Of a stretch of DNA of 64,000 nt, positions 31,301 through 46,300 are shown piece by piece; the stretch's first letter is position 1; each line of letters opens with the position of its first letter. Source of the stretch: Palaemon carinicauda (lineage: Eukaryota; Arthropoda; Malacostraca; Decapoda; Palaemonidae); assembly GCF_036898095.1 (NCBI RefSeq), contig NC_090729.1, positions 63,641,132 through 63,705,131 on the forward strand, read 5' to 3'. The notes below the pieces were generated by a model. It did no database searches. It was not told where the DNA came from and was given only the letters and a program-made list of their open reading frames with translations. Made by a program: the position numbers and the translations under genes.

Positions 31301-34300
31301 ACCATGGTTAGATACCCTCTCATACTCTTTAGTTCCTCTGGTTGCTGCAACCTCACCATCCCTGTCAGGTGAGGCTTTGTGGTGGCCCAGTGGTGGCGTC
31401 CTTGCATGGTGATTGCCACACCATGGTTAGATACCCTCTCATACTCTTTAGTTCCTCTGGTTGCTGCAACCTCACCATGGCCCTGGCGTCCTTGCATGGT
31501 GATTGCCACACCATGGTTAGATACCCTCTCATACTCTTTAGTTCCTCTGGTTGCTGCAACCTCTCCATCCCTGTCAGCCGAGGCTTTGTGGTGGCCCAGT
31601 GGTGGCGTCCTTGCATGGTGATTGCCACACCATGGTTAGATACCCTCTCATACTCTTTAGTTCCTCTGGTTGCTGCAACCTCTCCATCCCTGTCAGCCTG
31701 AGGCTTTGTGGTGGCCCAGTGGTGGCGTCCTTGCATGGTGATTGCCACACCATGGTTAGATACCCTCTCATACTCTTTAGTTCCTCTGGTTGCTGCAACC
31801 TCACCAGGCTTTGTGGTGGCCCAGTGGTGGCGTCCTTGCATGGTGATTGCCACACCATGGTTAGATACCCTCTCATACTCTTTAGTTCCTCTGGTTGCTG
31901 CAACCTCACCATCCCTGTCAGCCTGAGGCTTTGTGGTGGCCCAGTGGTGGCGTCCTTGCATGGTGATTGCCACACCATGGTTAGATACCCTCTCATACTC
32001 TTTAGTTCCTCTGGTTGCTGCAACCTCACCATCCCTGTCAGCTGAGGCTTTGTGGTGGCCCAGTGGTGGCGTCCTTGCATGGTGATTGCCACACCATGGT
32101 TAGATACCCTCTCATACTCTTTAGTTCCTCTGGTTGCTGCAACCTCACCATCCCTGTCAGCTGAGGCTTTGTGGTGGCCCAGTGGTGGCGTCCTTGCATG
32201 GTGATTGCCACACCATGGTTAGATACCCTCTCATACTCTTTAGTTCCTCTGGTTGCTGCAACCTCACCATCCCTGTCAGCTGAGGCTTTGTGGTGGCCCA
32301 GTGGTGGCGTCCTTGCATGGTGATTGCCACACCATGGTTAGATACCCTCTCATACTCTTTAGTTCCTCTGGTTGCTGCAACCTCACCATCCCTGTCAGCT
32401 GAGGCTTTGTGGTGGCCCAGTGGTGGCGTCCTTGCATGGTGATTGCCACACCATGGTTAGATACCCTCTCATACTCTTTAGTTCCTCTGGTTGCTGCAAC
32501 CTCACCATCCCTGTCAGCTGAGGCTTTGTGGTGGCCCAGTGGTGGCGTCCTTGCATGGTGATTGCCACACCATGGTTAGATACCCTCTCATACTCTTTAG
32601 TTCCTCTGGTTGCTGCAACCTCACCATCCCTGTCAGCTGAGGCTTTGTGGTGGCCCAGTGGTGGCGTCCTTGCATGGTGATTGCCGCACCATGGTTAGAT
32701 ACCCTCTCATACTCTTTAGTTCCTCTGGTTGCTGCAACCTCACCATCCCTGTCAGCTGAGGCTTTGTGGTGGCCCAGTGGTGGCGTCCTTGCATGGTGAT
32801 TGCCGCACCATGGTTAGATACCCTCTCATACTCTTTAGTTCCTCTGGTTGCTGCAACCTCACCATCCCTGTCAGCTGAGGCTTTGTGGTGGCCCAGTGGT
32901 GGCGTCCTTGCATGGTGATTGCCGCACCATGGTTAGATACCCTCTCATACTCTTTAGTTCCTCTGGTTGCTGCAACCTCACCATCCCTGTCAGTGAGGCT
33001 TTGTGGTGGCCCAGTGGTGGCGTCCTTGCATGGTGATTGCCGGCACCATGGTTAGATACCCTCTCATACTCTTTAGTTCCTCTGGTTGCTGCAACCTCAC
33101 CATCCCTGTCAGCTGAGGCTTTGTGGTGGCCCAGTGGTGGCGTCCTTGCATGGTGATTGCCACACCATGGTTAGATACCCTCTCATACTCTTTAGTTCCT
33201 CTGGTTGCTGCAACCTCACCATCCCTGTCAGCTGAGGCTTTGTGGTGGCCCAGTGGTGGCGTCCTTGCATGGTGATTGCCACACCATGGTTAGATACCCT
33301 CTCATACTCTTTAGTTCCTCTGGTTGCTGCAACCTCACCATCCCTGTCAGCTGAGGCTTTGTGGTGGCCCAGTGGTGGCGTCCTTGCATGGTGATTGCCA
33401 CACCATGGTTAGATACCCTCTCATACTCTTTAGTTCCTCTGGTTGCTGCAACCTCACCATCCCTGTCAGCTGAGGCTTTGTGGTGGCCCAGTGGTGGCGT
33501 CCTTGCATGGTGATTGCCACACCATGGTTAGATACCCTCTCATACTCTTTAGTTCCTCTGGTTGCTGCAACCTCACCATCCCTGTCAGCTGAGGCTTTGT
33601 GGTGGCCCAGTGGTGGCGTCCTTGCATGGTGATTGCCACACCATGGTTAGATACCCTCTCATACTCTTTAGTTCCTCTGGTTGCTGCAACCTCACCATCC
33701 CTGTCAGCTGAGGCTTTGTGGTGGCCCAGTGGTGGCGTCCTTGCATGGTGATTGCCACACCATGGTTAGATACCCTCTCATACTCTTTAGTTCCTCTGGT
33801 TGCTGCAACCTCACCATCCCTGTCAGCTGAGGCTTTGTGGTGGCCCAGTGGTGGCGTCCTTGCATGGTGATTGCCACACCATGGTTAGATACCCTCTCAT
33901 ACTCTTTAGTTCCTCTGGTTGCTGCAACCTCACCATCCCTGTCAGCTGAGGCTTTGTGGTGGCCCAGTGGTGGCGTCCTTGCATGGTGATTGCCACACCA
34001 TGGTTAGATACCCTCTCATACTCTTTAGTTCCTCTGGTTGCTGCAACCTCACCATCCCTGTCAGCTGAGGCTTTGTGGTGGCCCAGTGGTGGCGTCCTTG
34101 CATGGTGATTGCCACACCATGGTTAGATACCCTCTCATACTCTTTAGTTCCTCTGGTTGCTGCAACCTCACCATCCCTGTCAGCTGAGGCTTTGTGGTGG
34201 CCCAGTGGTGGCGTCCTTGCATGGTGATTGCCGCACCATGGTTAGATACCCTCTCATACTCTTTAGTTCCTCTGGTTGCTGCAACCTCACCATCCCTGTC

Positions 34301-37300
34301 AGCTGAGGCTTTGTGGTGGCCCAGTGGTGGCGTCCTTGCATGGTGATTGCCGCACCATGGTTAGATACCCTCTCATACTCTTTAGTTCCTCTGGTTGCTG
34401 CAACCTCACCATCCCTGTCAGCTGAGGCTTTGTGGTGGCCCAGTGGTGGCGTCCTTGCATGGTGATTGCCGCACCATGGTTAGATACCCTCTCATACTCT
34501 TTAGTTCCTCTGGTTGCTGCAACCTCACCATCCCTGTCAGCTGAGGCTTTGTGGTGGCCCAGTGGTGGCGTCCTTGCATGGTGATTGCCGCACCATGGTT
34601 AGATACCCTCTCATACTCTTTAGTTCCTCTGGTTGCTGCAACCTCACCATCCCTGTCAGCTGAGGCTTTGTGGTGGCCCAGTGGTGGCGTCCTTGCATGG
34701 TGATTGCCGCACCATGGTTAGATACCCTCTCATACTCTTTAGTTCCTCTGGTTGCTGCAACCTCACCATCCCTGTCAGCTGAGGCTTTGTGGTGGCCCAG
34801 TGGTGGCGTCCTTGCATGGTGATTGCCGCACCATGGTTAGATACCCTCTCATACTCTTTAGTTCCTCTGGTTGCTGCAACCTCACCATCCCTGTCAGCTG
34901 AGGCTTTGTGGTGGCCCAGTGGTGGCGTCCTTGCATGGTGATTGCCACACCATGGTTAGATACCCTCTCATACTCTTTAGTTCCTCTGGTTGCTGCAACC
35001 TCACCACCAGGCTTTGTGGTGGCCCAGTGGTGGCGTCCTTGCATGGTGATTGCCACACCATGGTTAGATACCCTCTCATACTCTTTAGTTCCTCTGGTTG
35101 CTGCAACCTCACCATCCCTGTCAGCCGAGGCTTTGTGGTGGCCCAGTGGTGGCGTCCTTGCATGGTGATTGCCACACCATGGTTAGATACCCTCTCATAC
35201 TCTTTAGTTCCTCTGGTTGCTGCAACCTCACCATCCCTGTCAGCGAGGCTTTGTGGTGGCCCAGTGGTGGCGTCCTTGCATGGTGATTGCCACACCATGG
35301 TTAGATACCCTCTCATACTCTTTAGTTCCTCTGGTTGCTGCAACCTCACCATCCCTGTCAGCTGAGGCTTTGTGGTGGCCCAGTGGTGGCGTCCTTGCAT
35401 GGTGATTGCCACACCATGGTTAGATACCCTCTCATACTCTTTAGTTCCTCTGGTTGCTGCAACCTCACCATCCCTGCCAGCTGAGGTGGCGTCTTGCATG
35501 GTGATTGCCACACCATGGTTAGATACCCTCTCATACTCTTTAGTTCCTCTGGTTGCTGCAACCTCACCATCCCTGTCAGCTGAGGCTTTGTGGTGGCCCA
35601 GTGGTGGCGTCCTTGCATGGTGATTGCCACACCATGGTTAGATACCCTCTCATACTCTTTAGTTCCTCTGGTTGCTGCAACCTCACCATCCTGTCAGCTG
35701 AGGCTTTGTGGTGGCCCAGTGGTGGCGTCCTTGCATGGTGATTGCCACACCATGGTTAGATACCCTCTCATACTCTTTAGTTCCTCTGGTTGCTGCAACC
35801 TCACCATCCCTGTCACCTGAGGCTTTGTGGTGGCCCAGTGGTGGCGTCCTTGCATGGTGATTGCCACACCATGGTTAGATACCCTCTCATACTCTTTAGT
35901 TCCTCTGGTTGCTGCAACCTCACCATCCTGTCAGCTGAGGCTTTGTGGTGGCCCAGTGGTGGCGTCCTTGCATGGTGATTGCCGCACCATGGTTAGATAC
36001 CCTCTCATACTCTTTAGTTCCTCTGGTTGCTGCAACCTCACCATCCCTGTCAGCTGAGGCTTTGTGGTGGCCCAGTGGTGGCGTCCTTGCATGGTGATTG
36101 CCACACCATGGTTAGATACCCTCTCATACTCTTTAGTTCCTCTGGTTGCTGCAACCTCACCATCCCTGTCAGCTGAGGCTTTGTGGTGGCCCAGTGGTGG
36201 CGTCCTTGCATGGTGATTGCCGCACCATGGTTAGATACCCTCTCATACTCTTTAGTTCCTCTGGTTGCTGCAACCTCACCATCCCTGTCAGCTGAGGCTT
36301 TGTGGTGGCCCAGTGGTGGCGTCCTTGCATGGTGATTGCCGCACCATGGTTAGATACCCTCTCATACTCTTTAGTTCCTCTGGTTGCTGCAACCTCACCA
36401 TCCCTGTCAGCTGAGGCTTTGTGGTGGCCCAGTGGTGGCGTCCTTGCATGGTGATTGCCGCACCATGGTTAGATACCCTCTCATACTCTTTAGTTCCTCT
36501 GGTTGCTGCAACCTCACCATCCCTGTCAGCTGAGGCTTTGTGGTGGCCCAGTGGTGGCGTCCTTGCATGGTGATTGCCGCACCATGGTTAGATACCCTCT
36601 CATACTCTTTAGTTCCTCTGGTTGCTGCAACCTCACCATCCCTGTCAGCTGAGGCTTTGTGGTGGCCCAGTGGTGGCGTCCTTGCATGGTGATTGCCGCA
36701 CCATGGTTAGATACCCTCTCATACTCTTTAGTTCCTCTGGTTGCTGCAACCTCACCATCCCTGTCAGCTGAGGCTTTGTGGTGGCCCAGTGGTGGCGTCC
36801 TTGCATGGTGATTGCCGCACCATGGTTAGATACCCTCTCATACTCTTTAGTTCCTCTGGTTGCTGCAACCTCACCATCCCTGTCAGCTGAGGCTTTGTGG
36901 TGGCCCAGTGGTGGCGTCCTTGCATGGTGATTGCCGCACCATGGTTAGATACCCTCTCATACTCTTTAGTTCCTCTGGTTGCTGCAACCTCACCATCCCT
37001 GTCAGGTGAGGCTTTGTGGTGGCCCAGTGGTGGCGTCCTTGCATGGTGATTGCCACACCATGGTTAGATACCCTCTCATACTCTTTAGTTCCTCTGGTTG
37101 CTGCAACCTCACCATCCCTGTCAGCTGAGGCTTTGTGGTGGCCCAGTGGTGGCGTCCTTGCATGGTGATTGCCACACCATGGTTAGATACCCTCTCATAC
37201 TCTTTAGTTCCTCTGGTTGCTGCAACCTCACCATCCCAGTGGTGGCGTCCTTGCATGGTGATTGCCACACCATGGTTAGATACCCTCTCATACTCTTTAG

Positions 37301-40300
37301 TTCCTCTGGTTGCTGCAACCTCTCCATCCCTGTCAGCCTGAGGCTTTGTGGTGGCCCAGTGGTGGCGTCCTTGCATGGTGATTGCCACACCATGGTTAGA
37401 TACCCTCTCATACTCTTTAGTTCCTCTGGTTGCTGCAACCTCACCATCCCTGTCAGCTGAGGCTTTGTGGTGGCCCAGTGGTGGCGTCCTTGCATGGTGA
37501 TTGCCACACCATGGTTAGATACCCTCTCATACTCTTTAGTTCCTCTGGTTGCTGCAACCTCACCTGAGGCTTTGTGGTGGCCCAGTGGTGGCGTCCTTGC
37601 ATGGTGATTGCCACACCATGGTTAGATACCCTCTCATACTCTTTAGTTCCTCTGGTTGCTGCAACCTCACCATCCCTGTCAGCTGAGGCTTTGTGGTGGC
37701 CCAGTGGTGGCGTCCTTGCATGGTGATTGCCACACCATGGTTAGATACCCTCTCATACTCTTTAGTTCCTCTGGTTGCTGCAACCTCACCATCCTCTCAG
37801 CTGAGGCTTTGTGGTGGCCCAGTGGTGGCGTCCTTGCATGGTGATTGCCACACCATGGTTAGATACCCTCTCATACTCTTTAGTTCCTCTGGTTGCTGCA
37901 ACCTCACCATCCCTGTCAGCTGAGGCTTTGTGGTGGCCCAGTGGTGGCGTCCTTGCATGGTGATTGCCACACCATGGTTAGATACCCTCTCATACTCTTT
38001 AGTTCCTCTGGTTGCTGCAACCTCACCATCCCTGTCAGCTGAGGCTTTGTGGTGGCCCAGTGGTGGCGTCCTTGCATGGTGATTGCCACACCATGGTTAG
38101 ATACCCTCTCATACTCTTTAGTTCCTCTGGTTGCTGCAACCTCACCATCCCTGTCAGCTGAGGCTTTGTGGTGGCCCAGTGGTGGCGTCCTTGCATGGTG
38201 ATTGCCACACCATGGTTAGATACCCTCTCATACTCTTTAGTTCCTCTGGTTGCTGCAACCTCACCATCCCTGTCAGCTGAGGCTTTGTGGTGGCCCAGTG
38301 GTGGCGTCCTTGCATGGTGATTGCCGCACCATGGTTAGATACCCTCTCATACTCTTTAGTTCCTCTGGTTGCTGCAACCTCACCATCCCTGTCAGCTGAG
38401 GCTTTGTGGTGGCCCAGTGGTGGCGTCCTTGCATGGTGATTGCCGCACCATGGTTAGATACCCTCTCATACTCTTTAGTTCCTCTGGTTGCTGCAACCTC
38501 ACCATCCCTGTCAGCTGAGGCTTTGTGGTGGCCCAGTGGTGGCGTCCTTGCATGGTGATTGCCGCACCATGGTTAGATACCCTCTCATACTCTTTAGTTC
38601 CTCTGGTTGCTGCAACCTCACCATCCCTGTCAGCTGAGGCTTTGTGGTGGCCCAGTGGTGGCGTCCTTGCATGGTGATTGCCGGCACCATGGTTAGATAC
38701 CCTCTCATACTCTTTAGTTCCTCTGGTTGCTGCAACCTCACCATCCCTGTCAGCTGAGGCTTTGTGGTGGCCCAGTGGTGGCGTCCTTGCATGGTGATTG
38801 CCGGCACCATGGTTAGATACCCTCTCATACTCTTTAGTTCCTCTGGTTGCTGCAACCTCACCATCCCTGTCAGCTGAGGCTTTGTGGTGGCCCAGTGGTG
38901 GCGTCCTTGCATGGTGATTGCCACACCATGGTTAGATACCCTCTCATACTCTTTAGTTCCTCTGGTTGCTGCAACCTCACCATCCCAGTGGTGTCCTTGC
39001 ATGGTGATTGCCACACCATGGTTAGATACCCTCTCATACTCTTTAGTTCCTCTGGTTGCTGCAACCTCACCATCCCTGTCAGCTGAGGCTTTGTGGTGGC
39101 CCAGTGGTGGCGTCCTTGCATGGTGATTGCCACACCATGGTTAGATACCCTCTCATACTCTTTAGTTCCTCTGGTTGCTGCAACCTCACCATCCCTGTCA
39201 GCTGAGGCTTTGTGGTGGCCCAGTGGTGGCGTCCTTGCATGGTGATTGCCACACCATGGTTAGATACCCTCTCATACTCTTTAGTTCCTCTGGTTGCTGC
39301 AACCTCACCATCCCTGTCAGCTGAGGCTTTGTGGTGGCCCAGTGGTGGCGTCCTTGCATGGTGATTGCCACACCATGGTTAGATACCCTCTCATACTCTT
39401 TAGTTCCTCTGGTTGCTGCAACCTCACCATCCCTGTCAGCTGAGGCTTTGTGGTGGCCCAGTGGTGGCGTCCTTGCATGGTGATTGCCACACCATGGTTA
39501 GATACCCTCTCATACTCTTTAGTTCCTCTGGTTGCTGCAACCTCACCATCCCTGTCAGCTGAGGCTTTGTGGTGGCCCAGTGGTGGCGTCCTTGCATGGT
39601 GATTGCCACATATGGTTAGATACCCTCTCATACTCTTTAGTTCCTCTGGTTGCTGCAACCTCACCATCCCTCTCAGCTGAGGCTTTGTGGTGGCCCAGTG
39701 GTGGCGTCCTTGCATGGTGATTGCCACACCATGGTTAGATACCCTCTCATACTCTTTAGTTCCTCTGGTTGCTGCAACCTCACCATCCCTGTCAGCTGAG
39801 GCTTTGTGGTGGCCCAGTGGTGGCGTCCTTGCATGGTGATTGCCGCACCATGGTTAGATACCCTCTCATACTCTTTAGTTCCTCTGGTTGCTGCAACCTC
39901 ACCATCCCTGTCAGCTGAGGCTTTGTGGTGGCCCAGTGGTGGCGTCCTTGCATGGTGATTGCCGCACCATGGTTAGATACCCTCTCATACTCTTTAGTTC
40001 CTCTGGTTGCTGCAACCTCACCATCCCTGTCAGCTGAGGCTTTGTGGTGGCCCAGTGGTGGCGTCCTTGCATGGTGATTGCCGCACCATGGTTAGATACC
40101 CTCTCATACTCTTTAGTTCCTCTGGTTGCTGCAACCTCACCATCCCTGTCAGCTGAGGCTTTGTGGTGGCCCAGTGGTGGCGTCCTTGCATGGTGATTGC
40201 CGCACCATGGTTAGATACCCTCTCATACTCTTTAGTTCCTCTGGTTGCTGCAACCTCACCATCCCTGTCAGCTGAGGCTTTGTGGTGGCCCAGTGGTGGC

Positions 40301-43300
40301 GTCCTTGCATGGTGATTGCCGCACCATGGTTAGATACCCTCTCATACTCTTTAGTTCCTCTGGTTGCTGCAACCTCACCATCCCTGTCAGCTGAGGCTTT
40401 GTGGTGGCCCAGTGGTGGCGTCCTTGCATGGTGATTGCCGCACCATGGTTAGATACCCTCTCATACTCTTTAGTTCCTCTGGTTGCTGCAACCTCACCAT
40501 CCCTGTCAGCTGAGGCTTTGTGGTGGCCCAGTGGTGGCGTCCTTGCATGGTGATTGCCGCACCATGGTTAGATACCCTCTCATACTCTTTAGTTCCTCTG
40601 GTTGCTGCAACCTCACCATCCCTGTCAGCTGAGGCTTTGTGGTGGCCCAGTGGTGGCGTCCTTGCATGGTGATTGCCGCACCATGGTTAGATACCCTCTC
40701 ATACTCTTTAGTTCCTCTGGTTGCTGCAACCTCACCATCCCTGTCAGCTGAGGCTTTGTGGTGGCCCAGTGGTGGCGTCCTTGCATGGTGATTGCCGCAC
40801 CATGGTTAGATACCCTCTCATACTCTTTAGTTCCTCTGGTTGCTGCAACCTCACCATCCCTGTCAGTGAGGCTTTGTGGTGGCCCAGTGGTGGCGTCCTT
40901 GCATGGTGATTGCCGCACCATGGTTAGATACCCTCTCATACTCTTTAGTTCCTCTGGTTGCTGCAACCTCACCATCCCTGTCAGTGAGGCTTTGTGGTGG
41001 CCCAGTGGTGGCGTCCTTGCATGGTGATTGCCACACCATGGTTAGATACCCTCTCATACTCTTTAGTTCCTCTGGTTGCTGCAACCTCACCATCCCTGTC
41101 AGCTGAGGCTTTGTGGTGGCCCAGTGGTGGCGTCCTTGCATGGTGATTGCCACACCATGGTTAGATACCCTCTCATACTCTTTAGTTCCTCTGGTTGCTG
41201 CAACCTCACCATGGCCCAGTGGTGGCGTCCTTGCATGGTGATTGCCACACCATGGTTAGATACCCTCTCATACTCTTTAGTTCCTCTGGTTGCTGCAACC
41301 TCTCCATCCCTGTCAGCCTGAGGCTTTGTGGTGGCCCAGTGGTGGCGTCCTTGCATGGTGATTGCCACACCATGGTTAGATACCCTCTCATACTCTTTAG
41401 TTCCTCTGGTTGCTGCAACCTCACCATCCCTGTCAGCCTGAGGCTTTGTGGTGGCCCAGTGGTGGCGTCCTTGCATGGTGATTGCCACACCATGGTTAGA
41501 TACCCTCTCATACTCTTTAGTTCCTCTGGTTGCTGCAACCTCACCAGGCTTTGTGGTGGCCCAGTGGTGGCGTCCTTGCATGGTGATTGCCACACCATGG
41601 TTAGATACCCTCTCATACTCTTTAGTTCCTCTGGTTGCTGCAACCTCACCATCCCTGTCAGCTGAGGCTTTGTGGTGGCCCAGTGGTGGCGTCCTTGCAT
41701 GGTGATTGCCACACCATGGTTAGATACCCTCTCATACTCTTTAGTTCCTCTGGTTGCTGCAACCTCACCATCCCTGTCAGCTGAGGCTTTGTGGTGGCCC
41801 AGTGGTGGCGTCCTTGCATGGTGATTGCCACACCATGGTTAGATACCCTCTCATACTCTTTAGTTCCTCTGGTTGCTGCAACCTCACCATCCCTGTCAGC
41901 TGAGGCTTTGTGGTGGCCCAGTGGTGGCGTCCTTGCATGGTGATTGCCACACCATGGTTAGATACCCTCTCATACTCTTTAGTTCCTCTGGTTGCTGCAA
42001 CCTCACCATCCCTGTCAGCTGAGGCTTTGTGGTGGCCCAGTGGTGGCGTCCTTGCATGGTGATTGCCACACCATGGTTAGATACCCTCTCATACTCTTTA
42101 GTTCCTCTGGTTGCTGCAACCTCACCATCCCTGTCAGCTGAGGCTTTGTGGTGGCCCAGTGGTGGCGTCCTTGCATGGTGATTGCCACACCATGGTTAGA
42201 TACCCTCTCATACTCTTTAGTTCCTCTGGTTGCTGCAACCTCACCATCCCTGTCAGCTGAGGCTTTGTGGTGGCCCAGTGGTGGCGTCCTTGCATGGTGA
42301 TTGCCACACCATGGTTAGATACCCTCTCATACTCTTTAGTTCCTCTGGTTGCTGCAACCTCACCATCCCTGTCAGCTGAGGCTTTGTGGTGGCCCAGTGG
42401 TGGCGTCCTTGCATGGTGATTGCCACACCATGGTTAGATACCCTCTCATACTCTTTAGTTCCTCTGGTTGCTGCAACCTCACCATCCCTGTCAGCTGAGG
42501 CTTTGTGGTGGCCCAGTGGTGGCGTCCTTGCATGGTGATTGCCACACCATGGTTAGATACCCTCTCATACTCTTTAGTTCCTCTGGTTGCTGCAACCTCA
42601 CCATCCCTGTCAGCTGAGGCTTTGTGGTGGCCCAGTGGTGGCGTCCTTGCATGGTGATTGCCACACCATGGTTAGATACCCTCTCATACTCTTTAGTTCC
42701 TCTGGTTGCTGCAACCTCACCATCCCTGTCAGCTGAGGCTTTGTGGTGGCCCAGTGGTGGCGTCCTTGCATGGTGATTGCCACACCATGGTTAGATACCC
42801 TCTCATACTCTTTAGTTCCTCTGGTTGCTGCAACCTCACCATCCCTGTCAGCTGAGGCTTTGTGGTGGCCCAGTGGTGGCGTCCTTGCATGGTGATTGCC
42901 ACACCATGGTTAGATACCCTCTCATACTCTTTAGTTCCTCTGGTTGCTGCAACCTCACCATCCCTGTCAGCTGAGGCTTTGTGGTGGCCCAGTGGTGGCG
43001 TCCTTGCATGGTGATTGCCACACCATGGTTAGATACCCTCTCATACTCTTTAGTTCCTCTGGTTGCTGCAACCTCACCATCCCTGTCAGCTGAGGCTTTG
43101 TGGTGGCCCAGTGGTGGCGTCCTTGCATGGTGATTGCCACACCATGGTTAGATACCCTCTCATACTCTTTAGTTCCTCTGGTTGCTGCAACCTCACCATC
43201 CCTGTCAGCTGAGGCTTTGTGGTGGCCCAGTGGTGGCGTCCTTGCATGGTGATTGCCACACCATGGTTAGATACCCTCTCATACTCTTTAGTTCCTCTGG

Positions 43301-46300
43301 TTGCTGCAACCTCACCATCCCTGTCAGCTGAGGCTTTGTGGTGGCCCAGTGGTGGCGTCCTTGCATGGTGATTGCCACACCATGGTTAGATACCCTCTCA
43401 TACTCTTTAGTTCCTCTGGTTGCTGCAACCTCACCATCCCTCCAGCTGAGGCTTTGTGGTGGCCCAGTGGTGGCGTCCTTGCATGGTGATTGCCACACCA
43501 TGGTTAGATACCCTCTCATACTCTTTAGTTCCTCTGGTTGCTGCAACCTCACCATCCCTCTCAGCTGAGGCTTTGTGGTGGCCCAGTGGTGGCGTCCTTG
43601 CATGGTGATTGCCACACCATGGTTAGATACCCTCTCATACTCTTTAGTTCCTCTGGTTGCTGCAACCTCACCATCCCTGTCAGCTGAGGCTTTGTGGTGG
43701 CCCAGTGGTGGCGTCCTTGCATGGTGATTGCCACACCATGGTTAGATACCCTCTCATACTCTTTAGTTCCTCTGGTTGCTGCAACCTCACCATCCCTGTC
43801 AGCTGAGGCTTTGTGGTGGCCCAGTGGTGGCGTCCTTGCATGGTGATTGCCACACCATGGTTAGATACCCTCTCATACTCTTTAGTTCCTCTGGTTGCTG
43901 CAACCTCACCATCCCTGTCAGCTGAGGCTTTGTGGTGGCCCAGTGGTGGCGTCCTTGCATGGTGATTGCCACCATGGTTAGATACCCTCTCATACTCTTT
44001 AGTTCCTCTGGTTGCTGCAACCTCACCATCCCTGTCAGCTGAGGCTTTGTGGTGGCCCAGTGGTGGCGTCCTTGCATGGTGATTGCCGCACCATGGTTAG
44101 ATACCCTCTCATACTCTTTAGTTCCTCTGGTTGCTGCAACCTCACCATCCCTGTCAGCTGAGGCTTTGTGGTGGCCCAGTGGTGGCGTCCTTGCATGGTG
44201 ATTGCCGCACCATGGTTAGATACCCTCTCATACTCTTTAGTTCCTCTGGTTGCTGCAACCTCACCATCCCTGTCAGCTGAGGCTTTGTGGTGGCCCAGTG
44301 GTGGCGTCCTTGCATGGTGATTGCCGCACCATGGTTAGATACCCTCTCATACTCTTTAGTTCCTCTGGTTGCTGCAACCTCACCATCCCTGTCAGCTGAG
44401 GCTTTGTGGTGGCCCAGTGGTGGCGTCCTTGCATGGTGATTGCCACACCATGGTTAGATACCCTCTCATACTCTTTAGTTCCTCTGGTTGCTGCAACCTC
44501 ACCATCCCTGTCAGCTGAGGCTTTGTGGTGGCCCAGTGGTGGCGTCCTTGCATGGTGATTGCCACACCATGGTTAGATACCCTCTCATACTCTTTAGTTC
44601 CTCTGGTTGCTGCAACCTCACCATCCCTGTCAGCTGAGGCTTTGTGGTGGCCCAGTGGTGGCGTCCTTGCATGGTGATTGCCACACCATGGTTAGATACC
44701 CTCTCATACTCTTTAGTTCCTCTGGTTGCTGCAACCTCACCATCCCTGTCAGCTGAGGCTTTGTGGTGGCCCAGTGGTGGCGTCCTTGCATGGTGATTGC
44801 CACACCATGGTTAGATACCCTCTCATACTCTTTAGTTCCTCTGGTTGCTGCAACCTCACCATCCCTGTCAGCTGAGGCTTTGTGGTGGCCCAGTGGTGGC
44901 GTCCTTGCATGGTGATTGCCACACCATGGTTAGATACCCTCTCATACTCTTTAGTTCCTCTGGTTGCTGCAACCTCACCATCCCTGTCAGCTGAGGCTTT
45001 GTGGTGGCCCAGTGGTGGCGTCCTTGCATGGTGATTGCCACACCATGGTTAGATACCCTCTCATACTCTTTAGTTCCTCTGGTTGCTGCAACCTCACCAT
45101 CCCTGTCAGCTGAGGCTTTGTGGTGGCCCAGTGGTGGCGTCCTTGCATGGTGATTGCCACACCATGGTTAGATACCCTCTCATACTCTTTAGTTCCTCTG
45201 GTTGCTGCAACCTCACCATCCCTGTCAGCTGAGGCTTTGTGGTGGCCCAGTGGTGGCGTCCTTGCATGGTGATTGCCACACCATGGTTAGATACCCTCTC
45301 ATACTCTTTAGTTCCTCTGGTTGCTGCAACCTCACCATCCCTGTCAGCTGAGGCTTTGTGGTGGCCCAGTGGTGGCGTCCTTGCATGGTGATTGCCACAC
45401 CATGGTTAGATACCCTCTCATACTCTTTAGTTCCTCTGGTTGCTGCAACCTCACCATCCCTGTCAGCTGAGGCTTTGTGGTGGCCCAGTGGTGGCGTCCT
45501 TGCATGGTGATTGCCACACCATGGTTAGATACCCTCTCATACTCTTTAGTTCCTCTGGTTGCTGCAACCTGAGGCTTTGTGGTGGCCCAGTGGTGGCGTC
45601 CTTGCATGGTGATTGCCACACCATGGTTAGATACCCTCTCATACTCTTTAGTTCCTCTGGTTGCTGCAACCTCACCATCCCTGTCAGCTGAGGCTTTGTG
45701 GTGGCCCAGTGGTGGCGTCCTTGCATGGTGATTGCCACACCATGGTTAGATACCCTCTCATACTCTTTAGTTCCTCTGGTTGCTGCAACCTCACCATCCC
45801 TGTCAGCTGAGGCTTTGTGGTGGCCCAGTGGTGGCGTCCTTGCATGGTGATTGCCACACCATGGTTAGATACCCTCTCATACTCTTTAGTTCCTCTGGTT
45901 GCTGCAACCTCACCATCCCTGTCAGCTGAGGCTTTGTGGTGGCCCAGTGGTGGCGTCCTTGCATGGTGATTGCCACACCATGGTTAGATACCCTCTCATA
46001 CTCTTTAGTTCCTCTGGTTGCTGCAACCTCACCATCCCTGTCAGCTGAGGCTTTGTGGTGGCCCAGTGGTGGCGTCCTTGCATGGTGATTGCCACACCAT
46101 GGTTAGATACCCTCTCATACTCTTTAGTTCCTCTGGTTGCTGCAACCTCACCATCCCTGTCAGCTGAGGCTTTGTGGTGGCCCAGTGGTGGCGTCCTTGC
46201 ATGGTGATTGCCACACCATGGTTAGATACCCTCTCATACTCTTTAGTTCCTCTGGTTGCTGCAACCTCACCATCCCTGTCAGCTGAGGCTTTGTGGTGGC

